51,743 bases of DNA from NCBI RefSeq assembly GCF_008764245.1, contig NZ_VTQV01000032.1, forward strand, positions 1-51,743, written 5' to 3'. The DNA comes from Bacillus subtilis. Lineage in GTDB: Bacteria > Bacillota > Bacilli > Bacillales > Bacillaceae_C. The position numbers were made by a program, and so were the translations under genes. The notes under the pieces were generated by a model that searched no databases, had not been told where the DNA came from, and saw only the letters and a program-made list of their open reading frames with translations. Position 1 is the first letter of the stretch. Each line of letters starts with the position of its first letter. Below, piece by piece: positions 15,614 through 25,354 of the stretch.

Positions 15614-17164
15614 ATGTTTGTAGCTGGACAGAAGGAAATGCAAGCTATGGATCGATATACAATGGAGCATATCGGTTTACCTGGGACCGTTTTAATGGAA
15701 AATGCTGGAGCAAGAATTGTCGAAGAAATAGTAGCCAGTACTCCTCATCCTAATCCGCGGATCATGATCCTTGTTGGTGGAGGGAATAATGGTGGGGATG
15801 GTCTTGTCATTGCTCGCCGACTCTTTGATTTGGGACTTAAACCGATCGTCTGTTTATTAGTCGATCCCACCCGAATGAAGGGGGATGCCAAAGTACATTG
15901 GAATGTATATAAGAATCGTGGTTTTCCTATTTTTAATGTTTACAAAGAAGACTTAGACAAGCTTCGAGATAAAATATCTCAAGTTGATATTATCGTAGAT
16001 GCCATACTCGGAACAGGTGTAAGAGGTCCGGTTAGAGAACCATTGGCAAAGATTATCGAGATAGTGAATCAATCTGCCAATAAAAAAACAATCATTTCCG
16101 TTGATATCCCATCGGGTGTTTCAAGTGATGACGGAAGTGTGGAGGGGGGAGCCATCCAAGCAACAGAAACAATTAGCTTTGTCTTTCCGAAAAAAGGTTT
16201 TTTCTTACAAGATGGGCCGCAATATATAGGAAAGTGGAAGACGGTAGATATTTCAGTCCCTCCATCCATTGTCGCTAATTTAGGATTAAACATGCCCAGG
16301 CTTTTGACTGAATCACTTATTCAAGCTTCGCTTCCGAAACGGCCTGGGGGAGGTCATAAGGGGACATTTGGTCATGTTCTTGTACTCGGTGGTTCACGTT
16401 CTTATGTTGGAGCTCCGCTTTTTGCAGCGAAGGCAGCCTTTTGCACTGGAGCTGGGCTTGTTACATTGGCTGTACCGGAAAATATTTATCCATTGATAGC
16501 TGGGCAGAACCCAGAATACTTATATCTTCCATTAAGTGAAAAAGCGGGCCATTTAGCTGATCAAGCGATTGATCTGTTATCAACAAGAGTAGCCCAATTC
16601 AATACAATCGCCCTAGGTCCTGGAATAGGCCGTTTTCTTCATGGGGAAATGTGGATGGAATCCCTCTTTTCGATCCTAACAGGACAATCTGTTGTAATCG
16701 ATGCAGATGCTTTATATTTGATGCGGAATCAGTTGGACTTGCTTCATACTTACGAGGGAGATATTATCCTCACACCACATCCCGGTGAAATGGCAACTAT
16801 GCTGAAATCTTCTATACAAGATGTGGAAAAAAATCGTTTAGAAATAGCCGAAAACTTTGCGAAAGAACATCGAATTTATTTAGTTTTAAAGGGGCATCGG
16901 TCGATTATTGCTACCCCTGATGGAAGAACATTTATCAATCCGCATGGCCATGATGCTTTAAGTAAAGGTGGAAGCGGTGATGTATTGACAGGCATGATTG
17001 CATCATTTTTGGCTCAAGGAGCATCAGCTGAAGAGGCCATTATCACTGCCACCTATTTGCATGCCAAGGCAGGAGAACAACAAGCGGAGAGTTTGTCACG
17101 GTATGGGGTCACGCCACTGGACTTAATCGAAGGGATTCGCAGACAATTAAATGAAGTGATGTAG
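15614..17164 (+). CDS. nnr: Bifunctional NAD(P)HX epimerase/dehydratase
   Basis: Repairs NADH and NADPH that have been hydrated to NADHX/NADPHX. The N-terminal YjeF_N domain (about residues 1-215) interconverts R and S forms and shows GGGNNGGDGLVIARRL. The C-terminal ribokinase-like dehydratase (about 225-516) uses ADP or ATP and shows HKGTFGHVLVLGGS, LTPHPGEMA and SKGGSGDVLTGMIASFLAQG. The 516-residue length is normal for the fused enzyme. ATG 15614 has GGGAG upstream; ATG 15593 lacks a site. It forms its own unit with a terminator. Confidence 0.95.
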   Translation: MFVAGQKEMQAMDRYTMEHIGLPGTVLMENAGARIVEEIVASTPHPNPRIMILVGGGNNGGDGLVIARRLFDLGLKPIVCLLVDPTRMKGDAKVHWNVYKNRGFPIFNVYKEDLDKLRDKISQVDIIVDAILGTGVRGPVREPLAKIIEIVNQSANKKTIISVDIPSGVSSDDGSVEGGAIQATETISFVFPKKGFFLQDGPQYIGKWKTVDISVPPSIVANLGLNMPRLLTESLIQASLPKRPGGGHKGTFGHVLVLGGSRSYVGAPLFAAKAAFCTGAGLVTLAVPENIYPLIAGQNPEYLYLPLSEKAGHLADQAIDLLSTRVAQFNTIALGPGIGRFLHGEMWMESLFSILTGQSVVIDADALYLMRNQLDLLHTYEGDIILTPHPGEMATMLKSSIQDVEKNRLEIAENFAKEHRIYLVLKGHRSIIATPDGRTFINPHGHDALSKGGSGDVLTGMIASFLAQGASAEEAIITATYLHAKAGEQQAESLSRYGVTPLDLIEGIRRQLNEVM

Positions 17165-17180
17165 AAAAAATGAGCTAAGG

Positions 17181-17246
17181 AAATGCCTAGTGTTATGACC
17201 ATTTATTCACAGAAATGAATGATGTTCACACTAGGTATTTTTCTTT
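17181..17246 (+). terminator. Terminator of nnr
   Basis: AAATGCCTAGTGT (17181-17193) pairs with ACACTAGGTATTT (17228-17240) over 13 bp with one G-U pair. The stem extends further inside, and TTTTTCTTTT follows. Confidence 0.8.
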
Positions 17247-17296
17247 TCCCAAATTTCAAGGATCAAATGGATGAACAAAGTATAAACGGCTAAAGG

Positions 17297-17345
17297 GGGC
17301 ACCTCAATCGCCACGCCTTTGTGACTTGCGTCCTACAGGCCTAAG
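17297..17345. repeat. Degenerate copy of the dispersed repeat seen near 1890-1930
   Basis: GGGGGCACCTCAATCGCCAC followed by TGCGTCCTACAGGCCTAA resembles ATCGCCAC and TGCGTCCCGCAGGCCTAA of the first element. There is no ORF here; the rest of the 17165-17466 gap holds the nnr terminator and the next promoter. Confidence 0.5.
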
Positions 17346-17379
17346 GTTGTATGTTTAAAAATATTTTAACAAAAAATGG

Positions 17380-17408
17380 TTGAAAAATTTCAGAAAATCG
17401 CATACAAT
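17380..17408 (+). promoter_or_regulatory. Amidohydrolase promoter overlapped by a CodY-like box
   Basis: TTGAAA (17380-17385) and TACAAT (17403-17408) are spaced by 17 bases. Between them AAATTTCAGAAAATC (17385-17399) matches the CodY consensus AATTTTCWGAAAATT at 13 of 15 positions. Binding there would exclude RNA polymerase, so repression in amino-acid-rich conditions is predicted. Confidence 0.65.
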
Positions 17409-17466
17409 GAATCAAAGTTATTAAATCCAATGAGTTTAATGGGTTTTATAGAAAGGGGATCTCATA

Positions 17467-18660
17467 TTGCCACAGACAAATCAAACTGATTTAGCATTGA
17501 TTCACAGAGAGTTAGAGAAAAATCATCAAGAGGTCATCAATTGGAGAAGGTACATGCATCAGCATCCTGAATTATCTTTTCAGGAGACAGAAACAGCTAA
17601 GTTTATTGAAGAAAAGTTACTCTCTTTTGATTTAGAGGTCAAAACAAATATTGGAGGTAATGGACTCATTGGTATTCTTAAGGGAGAAGAAGCAGGACCA
17701 ACGATTGCTTTAAGAGCTGATTTTGATGCACTCCCCATTCAAGATGAAAAAGATGTACCGTATAAATCCAAAAATCCTGGAGTCATGCATGCATGCGGTC
17801 ATGATGGTCATACCGCCGCATTGTTAGGGACAGCACAAGTTTTAAGTCAATTTCGTAAAAATATAAAAGGAAATATTGTTTTTATTTTCCAACCTGCAGA
17901 GGAACTGCCACCTGGTGGGGCGAAATTTATGATTGAGGATCATGTATTAGATGGTGTAGATTATGTATTCGGTGCCCATTTAGCATCTGACCTTCCACTG
18001 GGGCAAGTGGCAGTTGGAGAAGGATTTACTTCAGCAGCAGTAGATAAATTTGAAATTACGATTAAGGGAAAAGGCGGTCATGGAGCAAGGCCTCATGAAA
18101 CGATAGATTCCATTGTGATTGGCAGTGAAGTTGTCAATGCCTTACAAAAAATCGTCAGCCGAAAAGTGAATCCATTACAATCCGCCGTTGTGACGATTGG
18201 GGTTTTCCAAGCTGGAAATGCGTTTAATGTGATTGCGGAAAATGCTAGAATCGAAGGCACAGTCCGAACATTTGATGAGAAAATAAGAATGCAAGTGAAA
18301 GAGGATATTCATTCAATTGTTAAAGGCATCACATCTGCGTTTCAAGCAGACTATTCCATTGATTATCTTCTAGGCTATCCGGCTCTTTATAATCATAAGC
18401 AAGAAACAGAGCTTGCGAGAACCCTTTTTAAGGAAGAATTTTCAGAAGAAGCAGTCATTGCTTTAGAACCTTCCATGGGGGCAGAGGATTTTTCCTACTT
18501 CTTACAAGAAAGACCAGGTACCTATTTTAGAGTGGGGAGTCGGAATGACAACGAACAGACGCATTATTCCCATCATCACCCTAAATTTGATTTTGATGAG
18601 CGAGCTTTACTTAATATTGAAAGGTCTTTTGTGAAAATTATCGCTCACTATTTATTTTAA
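17467..18660 (+). CDS. M20-family amidohydrolase (N-acyl-amino-acid / hippurate type)
   Basis: A 397-residue cytoplasmic metalloenzyme that should hydrolyse N-acyl amino acids or related amides. Metal-binding motifs are present: RADFDALPIQ, MHACGHDGHTA (ligands Cys/His and Asp) and QPAEELPPGG (catalytic Glu pair). The lid domain contains GGHGARPHETIDSI and the last ligand lies in SMGAEDFSYF. It starts at TTG 17467 with AAAGGGGA 7 bases upstream. The oligopeptide importer downstream and shared CodY-like boxes suggest joint use of peptides and blocked amino acids as nitrogen source. The substrate is not determined by sequence. Confidence 0.9.
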   Translation: MPQTNQTDLALIHRELEKNHQEVINWRRYMHQHPELSFQETETAKFIEEKLLSFDLEVKTNIGGNGLIGILKGEEAGPTIALRADFDALPIQDEKDVPYKSKNPGVMHACGHDGHTAALLGTAQVLSQFRKNIKGNIVFIFQPAEELPPGGAKFMIEDHVLDGVDYVFGAHLASDLPLGQVAVGEGFTSAAVDKFEITIKGKGGHGARPHETIDSIVIGSEVVNALQKIVSRKVNPLQSAVVTIGVFQAGNAFNVIAENARIEGTVRTFDEKIRMQVKEDIHSIVKGITSAFQADYSIDYLLGYPALYNHKQETELARTLFKEEFSEEAVIALEPSMGAEDFSYFLQERPGTYFRVGSRNDNEQTHYSHHHPKFDFDERALLNIERSFVKIIAHYLF

Positions 18661-18672
18661 CGATAAGGGGAT

Positions 18673-18817
18673 GTTCAAAAAGTCCGGTAAAAATGACACT
18701 GCGAATTTCTTCGTTGGCTTGCTTCTCTGCTGCTCATGTATCTAAATGCATACATTCCGCTGCTCGAAGGCTTCGCCGCCTCGAACTTCTTGGTCCTTTT
18801 TATCCTCCTTTTTGAAC
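18673..18817. repeat. Folded dispersed intergenic repeat
   Basis: GTTCAAAAAG (18673-18682) and CTTTTTGAAC (18808-18817) are exact inverted ends. Inside are further partly complementary stretches (GGTAAAAATGAC versus GTCCTTTTTATCC). This element closely resembles a repeat I recall between genes of many Bacillaceae. It has no coding capacity. Confidence 0.7.
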
Positions 18818-18853
18818 ACGCACGATAAACCTAAGTAAACAAAGTGGAGATAT

Positions 18854-18868
18854 GATTTTCAGAAGTTT
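18854..18868. promoter_or_regulatory. CodY-like box before the oligopeptide importer
   Basis: GATTTTCAGAAGTTT matches AATTTTCWGAAAATT at 12 of 15 positions. It lies 46 bases before the binding-protein start codon. I could not place the -35/-10 of this operon with confidence. Confidence 0.45.
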
Positions 18869-18913
18869 TTTTCGTCTTAAAAAATTACGAATAGAGATAA
18901 AGGAATGAAAAAG

Positions 18914-20653
18914 ATGAAACTATCAAAATGGACAATTTTTTTCACAATATTATTGTTTAGCTTGACAGTAGCTGCCTGTAGCTCAGGAGAGACAACAACA
19001 GGTGATGCAAAAAATTCACCGGATCCAGAAAAGGATGCGAATACAACAACGGTTGTAGAAGATACGCAAATTCCAGCAGAAGACCCATCAGCTTCTCCTG
19101 CTTTAGCTGTGAATCGAGGGAATATGGTAGTTGTAGGATTGCAGGAGCCCGGGGGAGTATTCACGCCATATTTTAATTCAAGTGGATATGATGGGAATGT
19201 TCAATCGGTTATGTTTCCTCCACTAGTGGATATTAACGAAGCAGGTGAACCGATTCCAGGCCTTGCGGAGAGCTGGGATGTTTCGGATGATGGATTAACG
19301 TATACATTTCATTTACGGGATGATTTAAAATTTGATGATGGAACGCCTCTTACATCCGAGGATGTGGAATTCACTCTAACGTTATTGCATGATCCGAGCT
19401 ATGGTGGTGGGACAGACATCACAGAAGCGAAGGTCGTTGGTGGGTTGGATTATAAGAATGGAGATGCTGACAGTATTTCGGGAATTGAAGTGATGGATGA
19501 ACAAACCATCAAAATTACGACAGAAGAAGTGAATGCTCGCTCTTTACGTTTGCTTGGTGGCCAAATACTCCAGAAAGAGTATTATGGAAAAGATTACAAA
19601 AAAGGCGATCTGGATTATTTAAATGCCCTGCATCTAAAACCGGTCGGAGCGGGACCATTCCGTTTTGTCGACTATTTACCTGGACAAGAAATTCGTTATG
19701 AGGCAAATGAATATTTTTATGATGGAAAGCCTAAAGTGGATCAATTTATCTATAAAACAACTGAAGGAGATTCGCAACAATTTTTCCAAACGGGGGAATT
19801 GGATTATAGTGCTCTAGCGGCAAACCAAGATAATTTTGAATTTTTGCAAGCTTTAGGGTTCGCTAATATTAATGTCTACACTTCCTCAGCCTATGGATAT
19901 ATTACGTTTAATCATGAGAAAGAGATTTTCAAAGATCCGAAAGTGCGTCAAGCCTTTATATACGGGCTCGACCGACAAACGATTATTGATACCTATTACC
20001 AAGGTTATGCTCAAGTAGCGAATGTTCCAGTTTCACCGACATCTTGGGCCTATACAGATGAAGTTGGCAGTACAAACTATGATCCTGAAAAGGCAAAAAA
20101 ATTGTTAGAAGAGGCCGGATGGACAGAGGGAGAAAATGGGATTCGCGAAAAAGATGGTAAAAAACTGGTCGTCTATTACTTCACTTCTGCTGGTGGCTTA
20201 GGAGACACATTCATTCCAATTGCAAAGGAAAATTATAAAGAGATTGGGATTGATCTACAAGTAGAACAAATGGATTTTAATGCTTTGCTTTCTCGAGTAG
20301 AAAAGGGAGATCATGATCTTGCCTCTTTCTCTACGACGATGTTAACAGATCCTTATAATGGGATTGATAGTTTCCATACAAAAACAACTGATTCGATTAT
20401 AAAAGGGTATGGAAATGAGAAGATTGATAGTTTGATCGATGCGACGATTGCAACGAATGATCAGGATGAGCGAGCCAAAGCTTTTCATGAACTATACAAA
20501 GCATTAGACGAGGATCCTCCGGTGATTTTAATGTCTTACACAAAAGTGTTAAGTGGCACAAATGCGCGGGTAAAGGGCTTTGAACCGAATGGATATCGTG
20601 GAATTGCTCCTAGCTTGAAAAATCTAGAAGTAGTCGATGTGCAACAAAAATAG
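18914..20653 (+). CDS. Oligopeptide-binding lipoprotein of an ABC importer
   Basis: Family-5 solute-binding protein (OppA/AppA/DppE type), about 579 residues, anchored outside the membrane. The lipobox is LTVAAC, with a serine/glycine/acidic linker behind it. The family signature appears in GLAESWDVSDDGLTYTFHLR, followed by FDDGTPLTSEDVEFTL. ATG 18914 sits 9 bases after AAAGGA; ATG 18905 directly abuts that site and is less likely. It is the first gene of a complete five-gene importer. Peptide is the likely substrate, but nickel or other dipeptide-like ligands cannot be excluded from sequence. Confidence 0.92.
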   Translation: MKLSKWTIFFTILLFSLTVAACSSGETTTGDAKNSPDPEKDANTTTVVEDTQIPAEDPSASPALAVNRGNMVVVGLQEPGGVFTPYFNSSGYDGNVQSVMFPPLVDINEAGEPIPGLAESWDVSDDGLTYTFHLRDDLKFDDGTPLTSEDVEFTLTLLHDPSYGGGTDITEAKVVGGLDYKNGDADSISGIEVMDEQTIKITTEEVNARSLRLLGGQILQKEYYGKDYKKGDLDYLNALHLKPVGAGPFRFVDYLPGQEIRYEANEYFYDGKPKVDQFIYKTTEGDSQQFFQTGELDYSALAANQDNFEFLQALGFANINVYTSSAYGYITFNHEKEIFKDPKVRQAFIYGLDRQTIIDTYYQGYAQVANVPVSPTSWAYTDEVGSTNYDPEKAKKLLEEAGWTEGENGIREKDGKKLVVYYFTSAGGLGDTFIPIAKENYKEIGIDLQVEQMDFNALLSRVEKGDHDLASFSTTMLTDPYNGIDSFHTKTTDSIIKGYGNEKIDSLIDATIATNDQDERAKAFHELYKALDEDPPVILMSYTKVLSGTNARVKGFEPNGYRGIAPSLKNLEVVDVQQK

Positions 20654-20703
20654 TCTAACCTTCTCTTAAACAATGGTTAAAAGAGAATCGTAGTTTTCAT
20701 TCA

Positions 20704-20734
20704 GGCGTATCCGAATCTAAAACTCGGATGCGCC
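20704..20734 (+). other. Intra-operon stem-loop between binding-protein and permease genes
   Basis: GGCGTATCCGA (20704-20714) pairs with TCGGATGCGCC (20724-20734) over 11 bp with one G-U pair. No T run follows, so it is more likely an mRNA-stabilising or processing element than a terminator. A weaker TTCTCTT/AAGAGAA pair lies just before it (about 20662-20690). Confidence 0.6.
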
Positions 20735-20787
20735 CTGTTACATAAGAAAAGTTGATTAAACCTATAGATAGAGGAGGGAGAGGAAGC

Positions 20788-21744
20788 TTGAAAGGGTATG
20801 TTTTAAAAAGAGTTTTGTATTTAATTCCAACCTTAATTGGGGCTTCATTGCTAATATTTTTTTTGTATTCATTAGTTCCAGGTAATTTTATTGATGCGGA
20901 CCCGAATTTGACGGCTGAACGGAAGGCTGAGTTATATGCTCTTTATGGCTTTGATCAACCAGTTTTGAAACGTTATTTTATCTGGATGGGAAATCTTCTT
21001 CAAGGGGATCTTGGTTACTCGTTACAATTCCAACGCCCAGTTGTCGAAGTACTAGGAAATTATCTATGGAGTTCCTTTTTTGTTGCTTTAGCTTCGTTGA
21101 TTTTAACATGGGCGATTGCTCTAGTCGTCGGTGTCGTTTCCGCGACTCGTCAATATTCTTTATTTGATTCATTGGCAACTGTGTTAGTGTTTGCGGGTAT
21201 GGCCACACCATCCTTTTTCCTCGGCTTAATCTTAATTAAATTCCTTGCGGTCGACCTTGGCTGGTTTCCAGCTGGAGGAATGATCACCACTGGGAGTAAT
21301 CATACTGGCTGGGCATATATAAAAGATGTTGGCCAACATATGATTTTACCGGTGTTAGTTTTAACAATGTTAGGGATTGGTGGCTTAGCTCGTTATTTCC
21401 GAACCAATATGCTTGAAGTCATTCGCCAAGATTTTGTCCGAACTGCAAGGGCAAAAGGGCTAAAAGAAAAAACGGTTGTCTATAAACATGCATTAAGAAA
21501 TGCTCTCTTGCCGGCTATTACGTTATTTGCCTTTGAATTACCCGCATTGTTCAGTGGCGCGATTATTACCGAGCAAATCTTTAATTGGCCAGGGATCGGG
21601 GCCATTTATATGCAGGCTTTCACGGTTCGAGATTATCCTTTATTAATGGGCTTTACGATGTTTATCGCCCTTTTGACAGTTATGAGTAATTTATTGGCAG
21701 ATTTGTTATATGGAGTTGCAGATCCGCGAGTTCGTTTAAAATAA
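20788..21744 (+). CDS. Oligopeptide ABC permease, OppB/DppB type
   Basis: A 318-residue membrane subunit with six predicted segments, starting at TTG 20788 behind GAGGAGGGAGAGG. An in-frame TTG at 20752 would place that SD inside the gene. Family features include the start MKGYVLKRVLYLIPTLIGAS, the periplasmic block LYGFDQPVLKRYFIWMGNLL and the EAA loop VIRQDFVRTARAKGLKEK. It pairs with the next gene's product to form the channel. Confidence 0.93.
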   Translation: MKGYVLKRVLYLIPTLIGASLLIFFLYSLVPGNFIDADPNLTAERKAELYALYGFDQPVLKRYFIWMGNLLQGDLGYSLQFQRPVVEVLGNYLWSSFFVALASLILTWAIALVVGVVSATRQYSLFDSLATVLVFAGMATPSFFLGLILIKFLAVDLGWFPAGGMITTGSNHTGWAYIKDVGQHMILPVLVLTMLGIGGLARYFRTNMLEVIRQDFVRTARAKGLKEKTVVYKHALRNALLPAITLFAFELPALFSGAIITEQIFNWPGIGAIYMQAFTVRDYPLLMGFTMFIALLTVMSNLLADLLYGVADPRVRLK

Positions 21745-21809
21745 TCTTTCTTGGAAAAAAGTGGATAAAGTGAATTCCTTTTCCTGTGAATGATAAGGAG
21801 TTGAAACAT

Positions 21810-22736
21810 ATGGAAAGTCCTTCCGTCACAACGGTGAACGCAAATATACGTGCAAAACAGCAAAAATCTTCTCTATGGAGACAAGTGTTTCGTCGTTTGT
21901 TAAAAAAGAAAATCGCCCTCTCAGGATTAGGGTTTCTTATTTTTATTTTTTTGTTTTCCTTTTTAGGGCCATTATTTTCACCTTATGGTATTTCCGGGGT
22001 AGACCCTGCAAATATCAATCAACCTCCCAGTTCTGCTCATTGGTTAGGGACAGATAAGTTAGGGCGGGATGTCTTAACCAGATTGATGTTAGCGGGAAGA
22101 ATTTCTTTGACAGTAGGTTTAGGGGCGATGGTCATGTCGCTGACAATCGGTGCTTTATTAGGTGTATTAGCGGGCTATTATAAAGGGATCATCGATCAAA
22201 TCGTGATGAGAACCGCAGATATACTGATGACATTACCTGGTTTACCACTATTATTTATTATGGCGGCAGTAATGTCAGAGTGGAAAGTGCCAGCTGAACA
22301 ACGCCTATATATTGTTATGTTGATGCTGAGTTTAGTAGGGTGGCCAGGATTAGCTAGACTTGTAAGAAGTCAAATTCTCAGTTTACGAGAACGAGAATTT
22401 ATCCAAGCAACAGATGCTTTAGGATTAAGAGATCGCAGGAAACTGCTAAATCATTTATTGCCTAATACGGTTCCCTTATTGATTGTCGCCGGGACATTAA
22501 GTGTCGGGAGTGCGATTTTAAGTGAATCAGTCCTTAGTTTCTTTGGTCTAGGGGTTGTGCCGCCTACAGCATCTTGGGGCAATATGATCAATGCAGCGAA
22601 TTCTCTGATTGATTTTCAAAAACGTCCTTGGCTATGGATTCCACCAGGTGTGGCGATCTTTTTAACCGTGATTAGTATTAATTTACTCGGTGATGGCTTG
22701 CGCGATGCAATCGATCCAAACATGAAGAGGAGGTAA
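21810..22736 (+). CDS. Oligopeptide ABC permease, OppC/DppC type
   Basis: A 308-residue second channel subunit. It has a cytoplasmic N-terminal tail ending RRLLKKKIALSGLGFL, the extracellular motif SAHWLGTDKLGRDVLTRL typical of OppC/DppC, and the EAA loop LREREFIQATDALGLRDR. ATG 21810 lies 9 bases after AAGGAG; the GTG at 21786 precedes that site and is less likely. The gap to the previous gene is 65 bases and to the next ATPase gene 5 bases. Confidence 0.93.
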   Translation: MESPSVTTVNANIRAKQQKSSLWRQVFRRLLKKKIALSGLGFLIFIFLFSFLGPLFSPYGISGVDPANINQPPSSAHWLGTDKLGRDVLTRLMLAGRISLTVGLGAMVMSLTIGALLGVLAGYYKGIIDQIVMRTADILMTLPGLPLLFIMAAVMSEWKVPAEQRLYIVMLMLSLVGWPGLARLVRSQILSLREREFIQATDALGLRDRRKLLNHLLPNTVPLLIVAGTLSVGSAILSESVLSFFGLGVVPPTASWGNMINAANSLIDFQKRPWLWIPPGVAIFLTVISINLLGDGLRDAIDPNMKRR

Positions 22737-22741
22737 TAGAC

Positions 22742-23728
22742 ATGTCAGAAGGGTCTATCCTGCAGGTAAATCACTTACTTACCCAATTTCAAACAGAAGC
22801 TGGGAACGTAAACGCAGTGAATGATGTAAGTTTTGAGATAAAAGAAGGGCAAACGGTATGTTTAGTCGGAGAATCTGGCTGCGGAAAAAGTGCAACAGCG
22901 ATGTCGATCATGGGTTTAATCGATCATTCATCAGGAGCAAAATGTGAAGGCGAAATTATTTTCGAAGGAAAAGATTTGCTGAAAATGAAGAAGGGCGATT
23001 TGCGAAGGATGCGGGGAAATGATTTTGCTATGATCTTTCAAGAGCCAATGACCTCCCTTAATCCTGTCTTAACGATTGGTGAGCAAATAATCGAACCTTT
23101 GATGGAACATACGGTCATCTCAAAAAAGCAAGCGAAGCAAAAAGCAATCGAATTGATTGAATTAGTGGGAATTGGAAGAAGTGAAGAGATTTTTTCTTCT
23201 TATCCCCATCAATTAAGTGGAGGAATGTTACAACGAATTATGATTGCGATCGCTTTATGCTGTAATCCACGTTTATTAATTGCCGATGAACCGACTACCG
23301 CTCTTGATGTAACCATTCAAGCGCAAATATTAGAATTGTTGCGAGACTTAAAAGATGAACGTCAGATGTCGATGCTGTTGATTACTCATGACCTAGGGGT
23401 TGTCGCAGAAGTCGCTGATTATGTGATTGTGATGTATGCGGGAAAAGTTATCGAACATGCGCCTGTTGTTGAGTTGTTTAAAAATCCTAAACATCCTTAT
23501 ACAAAGGGACTACTGGCAGCTAAGCCTGTTTTGAATCAACGTAAAGAGACGTTGTATACAATTCCCGGTCAGGTGCCAAACTTAATTGATTTGCAACCAT
23601 CTTGTTATTTTAGTGACCGTTGTGAGCACTGTATGAGTATTTGCGTCGAGAAAAATCCTGATATGAAGTCCATTAAGAGTAATCATCAAGTGGCTTGTTG
23701 GTTATATGAAGAAGAGGTGAGCGTATGA
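22742..23728 (+). CDS. Oligopeptide ABC importer ATPase, OppD/DppD type
   Basis: A 328-residue ATP-binding subunit. The Walker A sequence is GESGCGKSA, the signature [12 protein letters not shown], the Walker B region [20 protein letters not shown], and the switch histidine is in THDLG. The C-terminal extension has clustered cysteines ([14 protein letters not shown] and VACW), the region that binds an iron-sulfur cluster in some peptide importers. It overlaps the next gene by four bases (ATGA), implying translational coupling. Confidence 0.94.
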   Translation: MSEGSILQVNHLLTQFQTEAGNVNAVNDVSFEIKEGQTVCLVGESGCGKSATAMSIMGLIDHSSGAKCEGEIIFEGKDLLKMKKGDLRRMRGNDFAMIFQEPMTSLNPVLTIGEQIIEPLMEHTVISKKQAKQKAIELIELVGIGRSEEIFSSYPHQLSGGMLQRIMIAIALCCNPRLLIADEPTTALDVTIQAQILELLRDLKDERQMSMLLITHDLGVVAEVADYVIVMYAGKVIEHAPVVELFKNPKHPYTKGLLAAKPVLNQRKETLYTIPGQVPNLIDLQPSCYFSDRCEHCMSICVEKNPDMKSIKSNHQVACWLYEEEVSV

Positions 23729-24696
23729 AAGAGACGACACCTTTAATTGAAGTCGATCATCTGAAAAAGTATTTCGGTGACTCTACTTCGCTTTTTAAAC
23801 GAAATAAAGATGTGGTGAAGGCAGTCGACGGAGTGAGCTTTAAAATTGAGAAGGGTGAAACCTTTGGTCTTGTTGGGGAATCAGGTAGTGGGAAAAGTAC
23901 GATCGGTCGCAGTATTTTACGTCTCCATTCGATTACCTCTGGAGAAGTGAGATACAATGGACAAAGCCTTCATCATCTACCCAAGCAAGAAATGCGTAAC
24001 TTACGGCCAAAATTACAATTTATCTTTCAGGACCCGTTTAGTTCCTTGAACCCTAGAATTCGAATTGGCGATGCGATTGGGGAAGCTTTGTTGGATCATG
24101 GTTTATGTAGTAAGACAGAAGTAAAAGGAAAAGTGTTAGAGGTCTTAGATATTTGTGGGCTTGCTCCTTATCACTATGATCGATTTCCCCATGAATTCAG
24201 CGGGGGACAGCGTCAGCGTATTGGCATCGCAAGGGCAATTATTTTAGAGCCAGATTTTATTGTCGCCGATGAACCTGTTTCAGCTCTAGATGTTTCAATT
24301 CAGGCGCAAATCATTAATCTATTTCAGGAATTGCAAAAAGAGAAAGATATTACCTTCTTATTTATTTCTCATGATTTAAGTGTTGTCGAGCATCTATGTT
24401 CAAAAATAGGTGTTCTGTACCTTGGTTCAATGATGGAACTAGCCAGTCGAGATCAACTTTATGGGAACCCGCTTCATCCTTATACAAAGGCTTTACTTTC
24501 AGCTGTCCCCATTCCTGATCCAACGTTGAAACGTGAGCGAATCATTTTGAAAGGGGATATCCCCAACCCTGCCAATCCCCCGAAAGGATGCAAATTTCAT
24601 ACGCGTTGTCCCTTAGCGAAGGATATTTGTCGTGTGCAGGTACCAGAATTTCGTGAAATGGAAGACAATCATTATGTTGCATGTCATCTCGTATAA
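23725..24696 (+). CDS. Oligopeptide ABC importer ATPase, OppF/DppF type
   Basis: A 323-residue partner of the preceding ATPase. It has Walker [10 protein letters not shown], signature [14 protein letters not shown], Walker [21 protein letters not shown] and SHDLSVVEH. The C-terminal extension carries [15 protein letters not shown] and VACHL. The ATG overlaps the stop of the OppD-like gene and has GAGGTG upstream. It closes the operon and is followed by a strong bidirectional terminator. Confidence 0.94.
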   Translation: MKETTPLIEVDHLKKYFGDSTSLFKRNKDVVKAVDGVSFKIEKGETFGLVGESGSGKSTIGRSILRLHSITSGEVRYNGQSLHHLPKQEMRNLRPKLQFIFQDPFSSLNPRIRIGDAIGEALLDHGLCSKTEVKGKVLEVLDICGLAPYHYDRFPHEFSGGQRQRIGIARAIILEPDFIVADEPVSALDVSIQAQIINLFQELQKEKDITFLFISHDLSVVEHLCSKIGVLYLGSMMELASRDQLYGNPLHPYTKALLSAVPIPDPTLKRERIILKGDIPNPANPPKGCKFHTRCPLAKDICRVQVPEFREMEDNHYVACHLV

Positions 24697-24755
24697 AAGA
24701 GGGGCTTGATCTCCATTGTGTTAATACTTTATCACAATGGGGTCAGGCCCCTCTT
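24697..24755. terminator. Bidirectional terminator between convergent genes
   Basis: AAGAGGGGC (24697-24705) pairs with GCCCCTCTT (24747-24755), and CCATTGTG with CACAATGG inside. The converging genes end on both sides. Confidence 0.85.
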
Positions 24756-24757
24756 GT

Positions 24758-25198
24758 TCATGAAGCTAATTCAATTTTTACTTTTTTATAGGAGTTTTTA
24801 TCCTCGAGAGGTTCTTCATGGACCATGCAATTTTTAGATAATAATTGCTTGAGCTGGAGCCAGGCGTCCTCTTTGATATGTAAATCTTTAATCCCTTTAT
24901 CTGTGCGCTGATAGTCGCGGCCTTCGATTAATTGGAATTTAAGTTCTAGCAATGTTTGCAGGCCTCTGATCGTGATAAATTTAATTTGGTACCCATCTTC
25001 AATGATGGAAGTAAAAGCTTCTTGATCTTCGTCTGCTATTTTCAAAAGTTCAGTAAAGTCAAAATGTTCATTCATATGGACCCAAGGGGTAATATCTCTT
25101 TGCTTAATTTGATGTAATATGTCCGAATTTGATATCCCTTGACTTCTAAGTGTCTCAATCATGTATGCGATTGGGAGTGAGATATGATGATTTTCCAT
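24758..25198 (-). CDS. Conserved protein of unknown function, 146 aa
   Basis: A soluble, mostly helical acidic protein beginning MENHHISLPIAYMIETLRSQ. GAGGAGG lies 6 bases before its ATG, so the gene is convincing. The N-terminal half reads like a small helical domain (QGISNSDILHQIKQ) and the rest has short strands (IKFITIRGLQTLLELKF). I see no catalytic motif, membrane segment or signal, and I cannot name a family. Confidence 0.7.
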   Translation of the reverse strand: MENHHISLPIAYMIETLRSQGISNSDILHQIKQRDITPWVHMNEHFDFTELLKIADEDQEAFTSIIEDGYQIKFITIRGLQTLLELKFQLIEGRDYQRTDKGIKDLHIKEDAWLQLKQLLSKNCMVHEEPLEDKNSYKKVKIELAS

Positions 25199-25354
25199 GA
25201 GATCCCTCCTCAAAAACTGTGATCATGACTATTATTATCCTATATTTACCAGGATAATGCTAGTTTTCCTTTCGCTTTACTATCAACCGACCAAGTAAAC
25301 AAATGTTCCTTGACATAAAAAAAGGAGATTCAGAAGGCACTGATTAAAAGGTTT

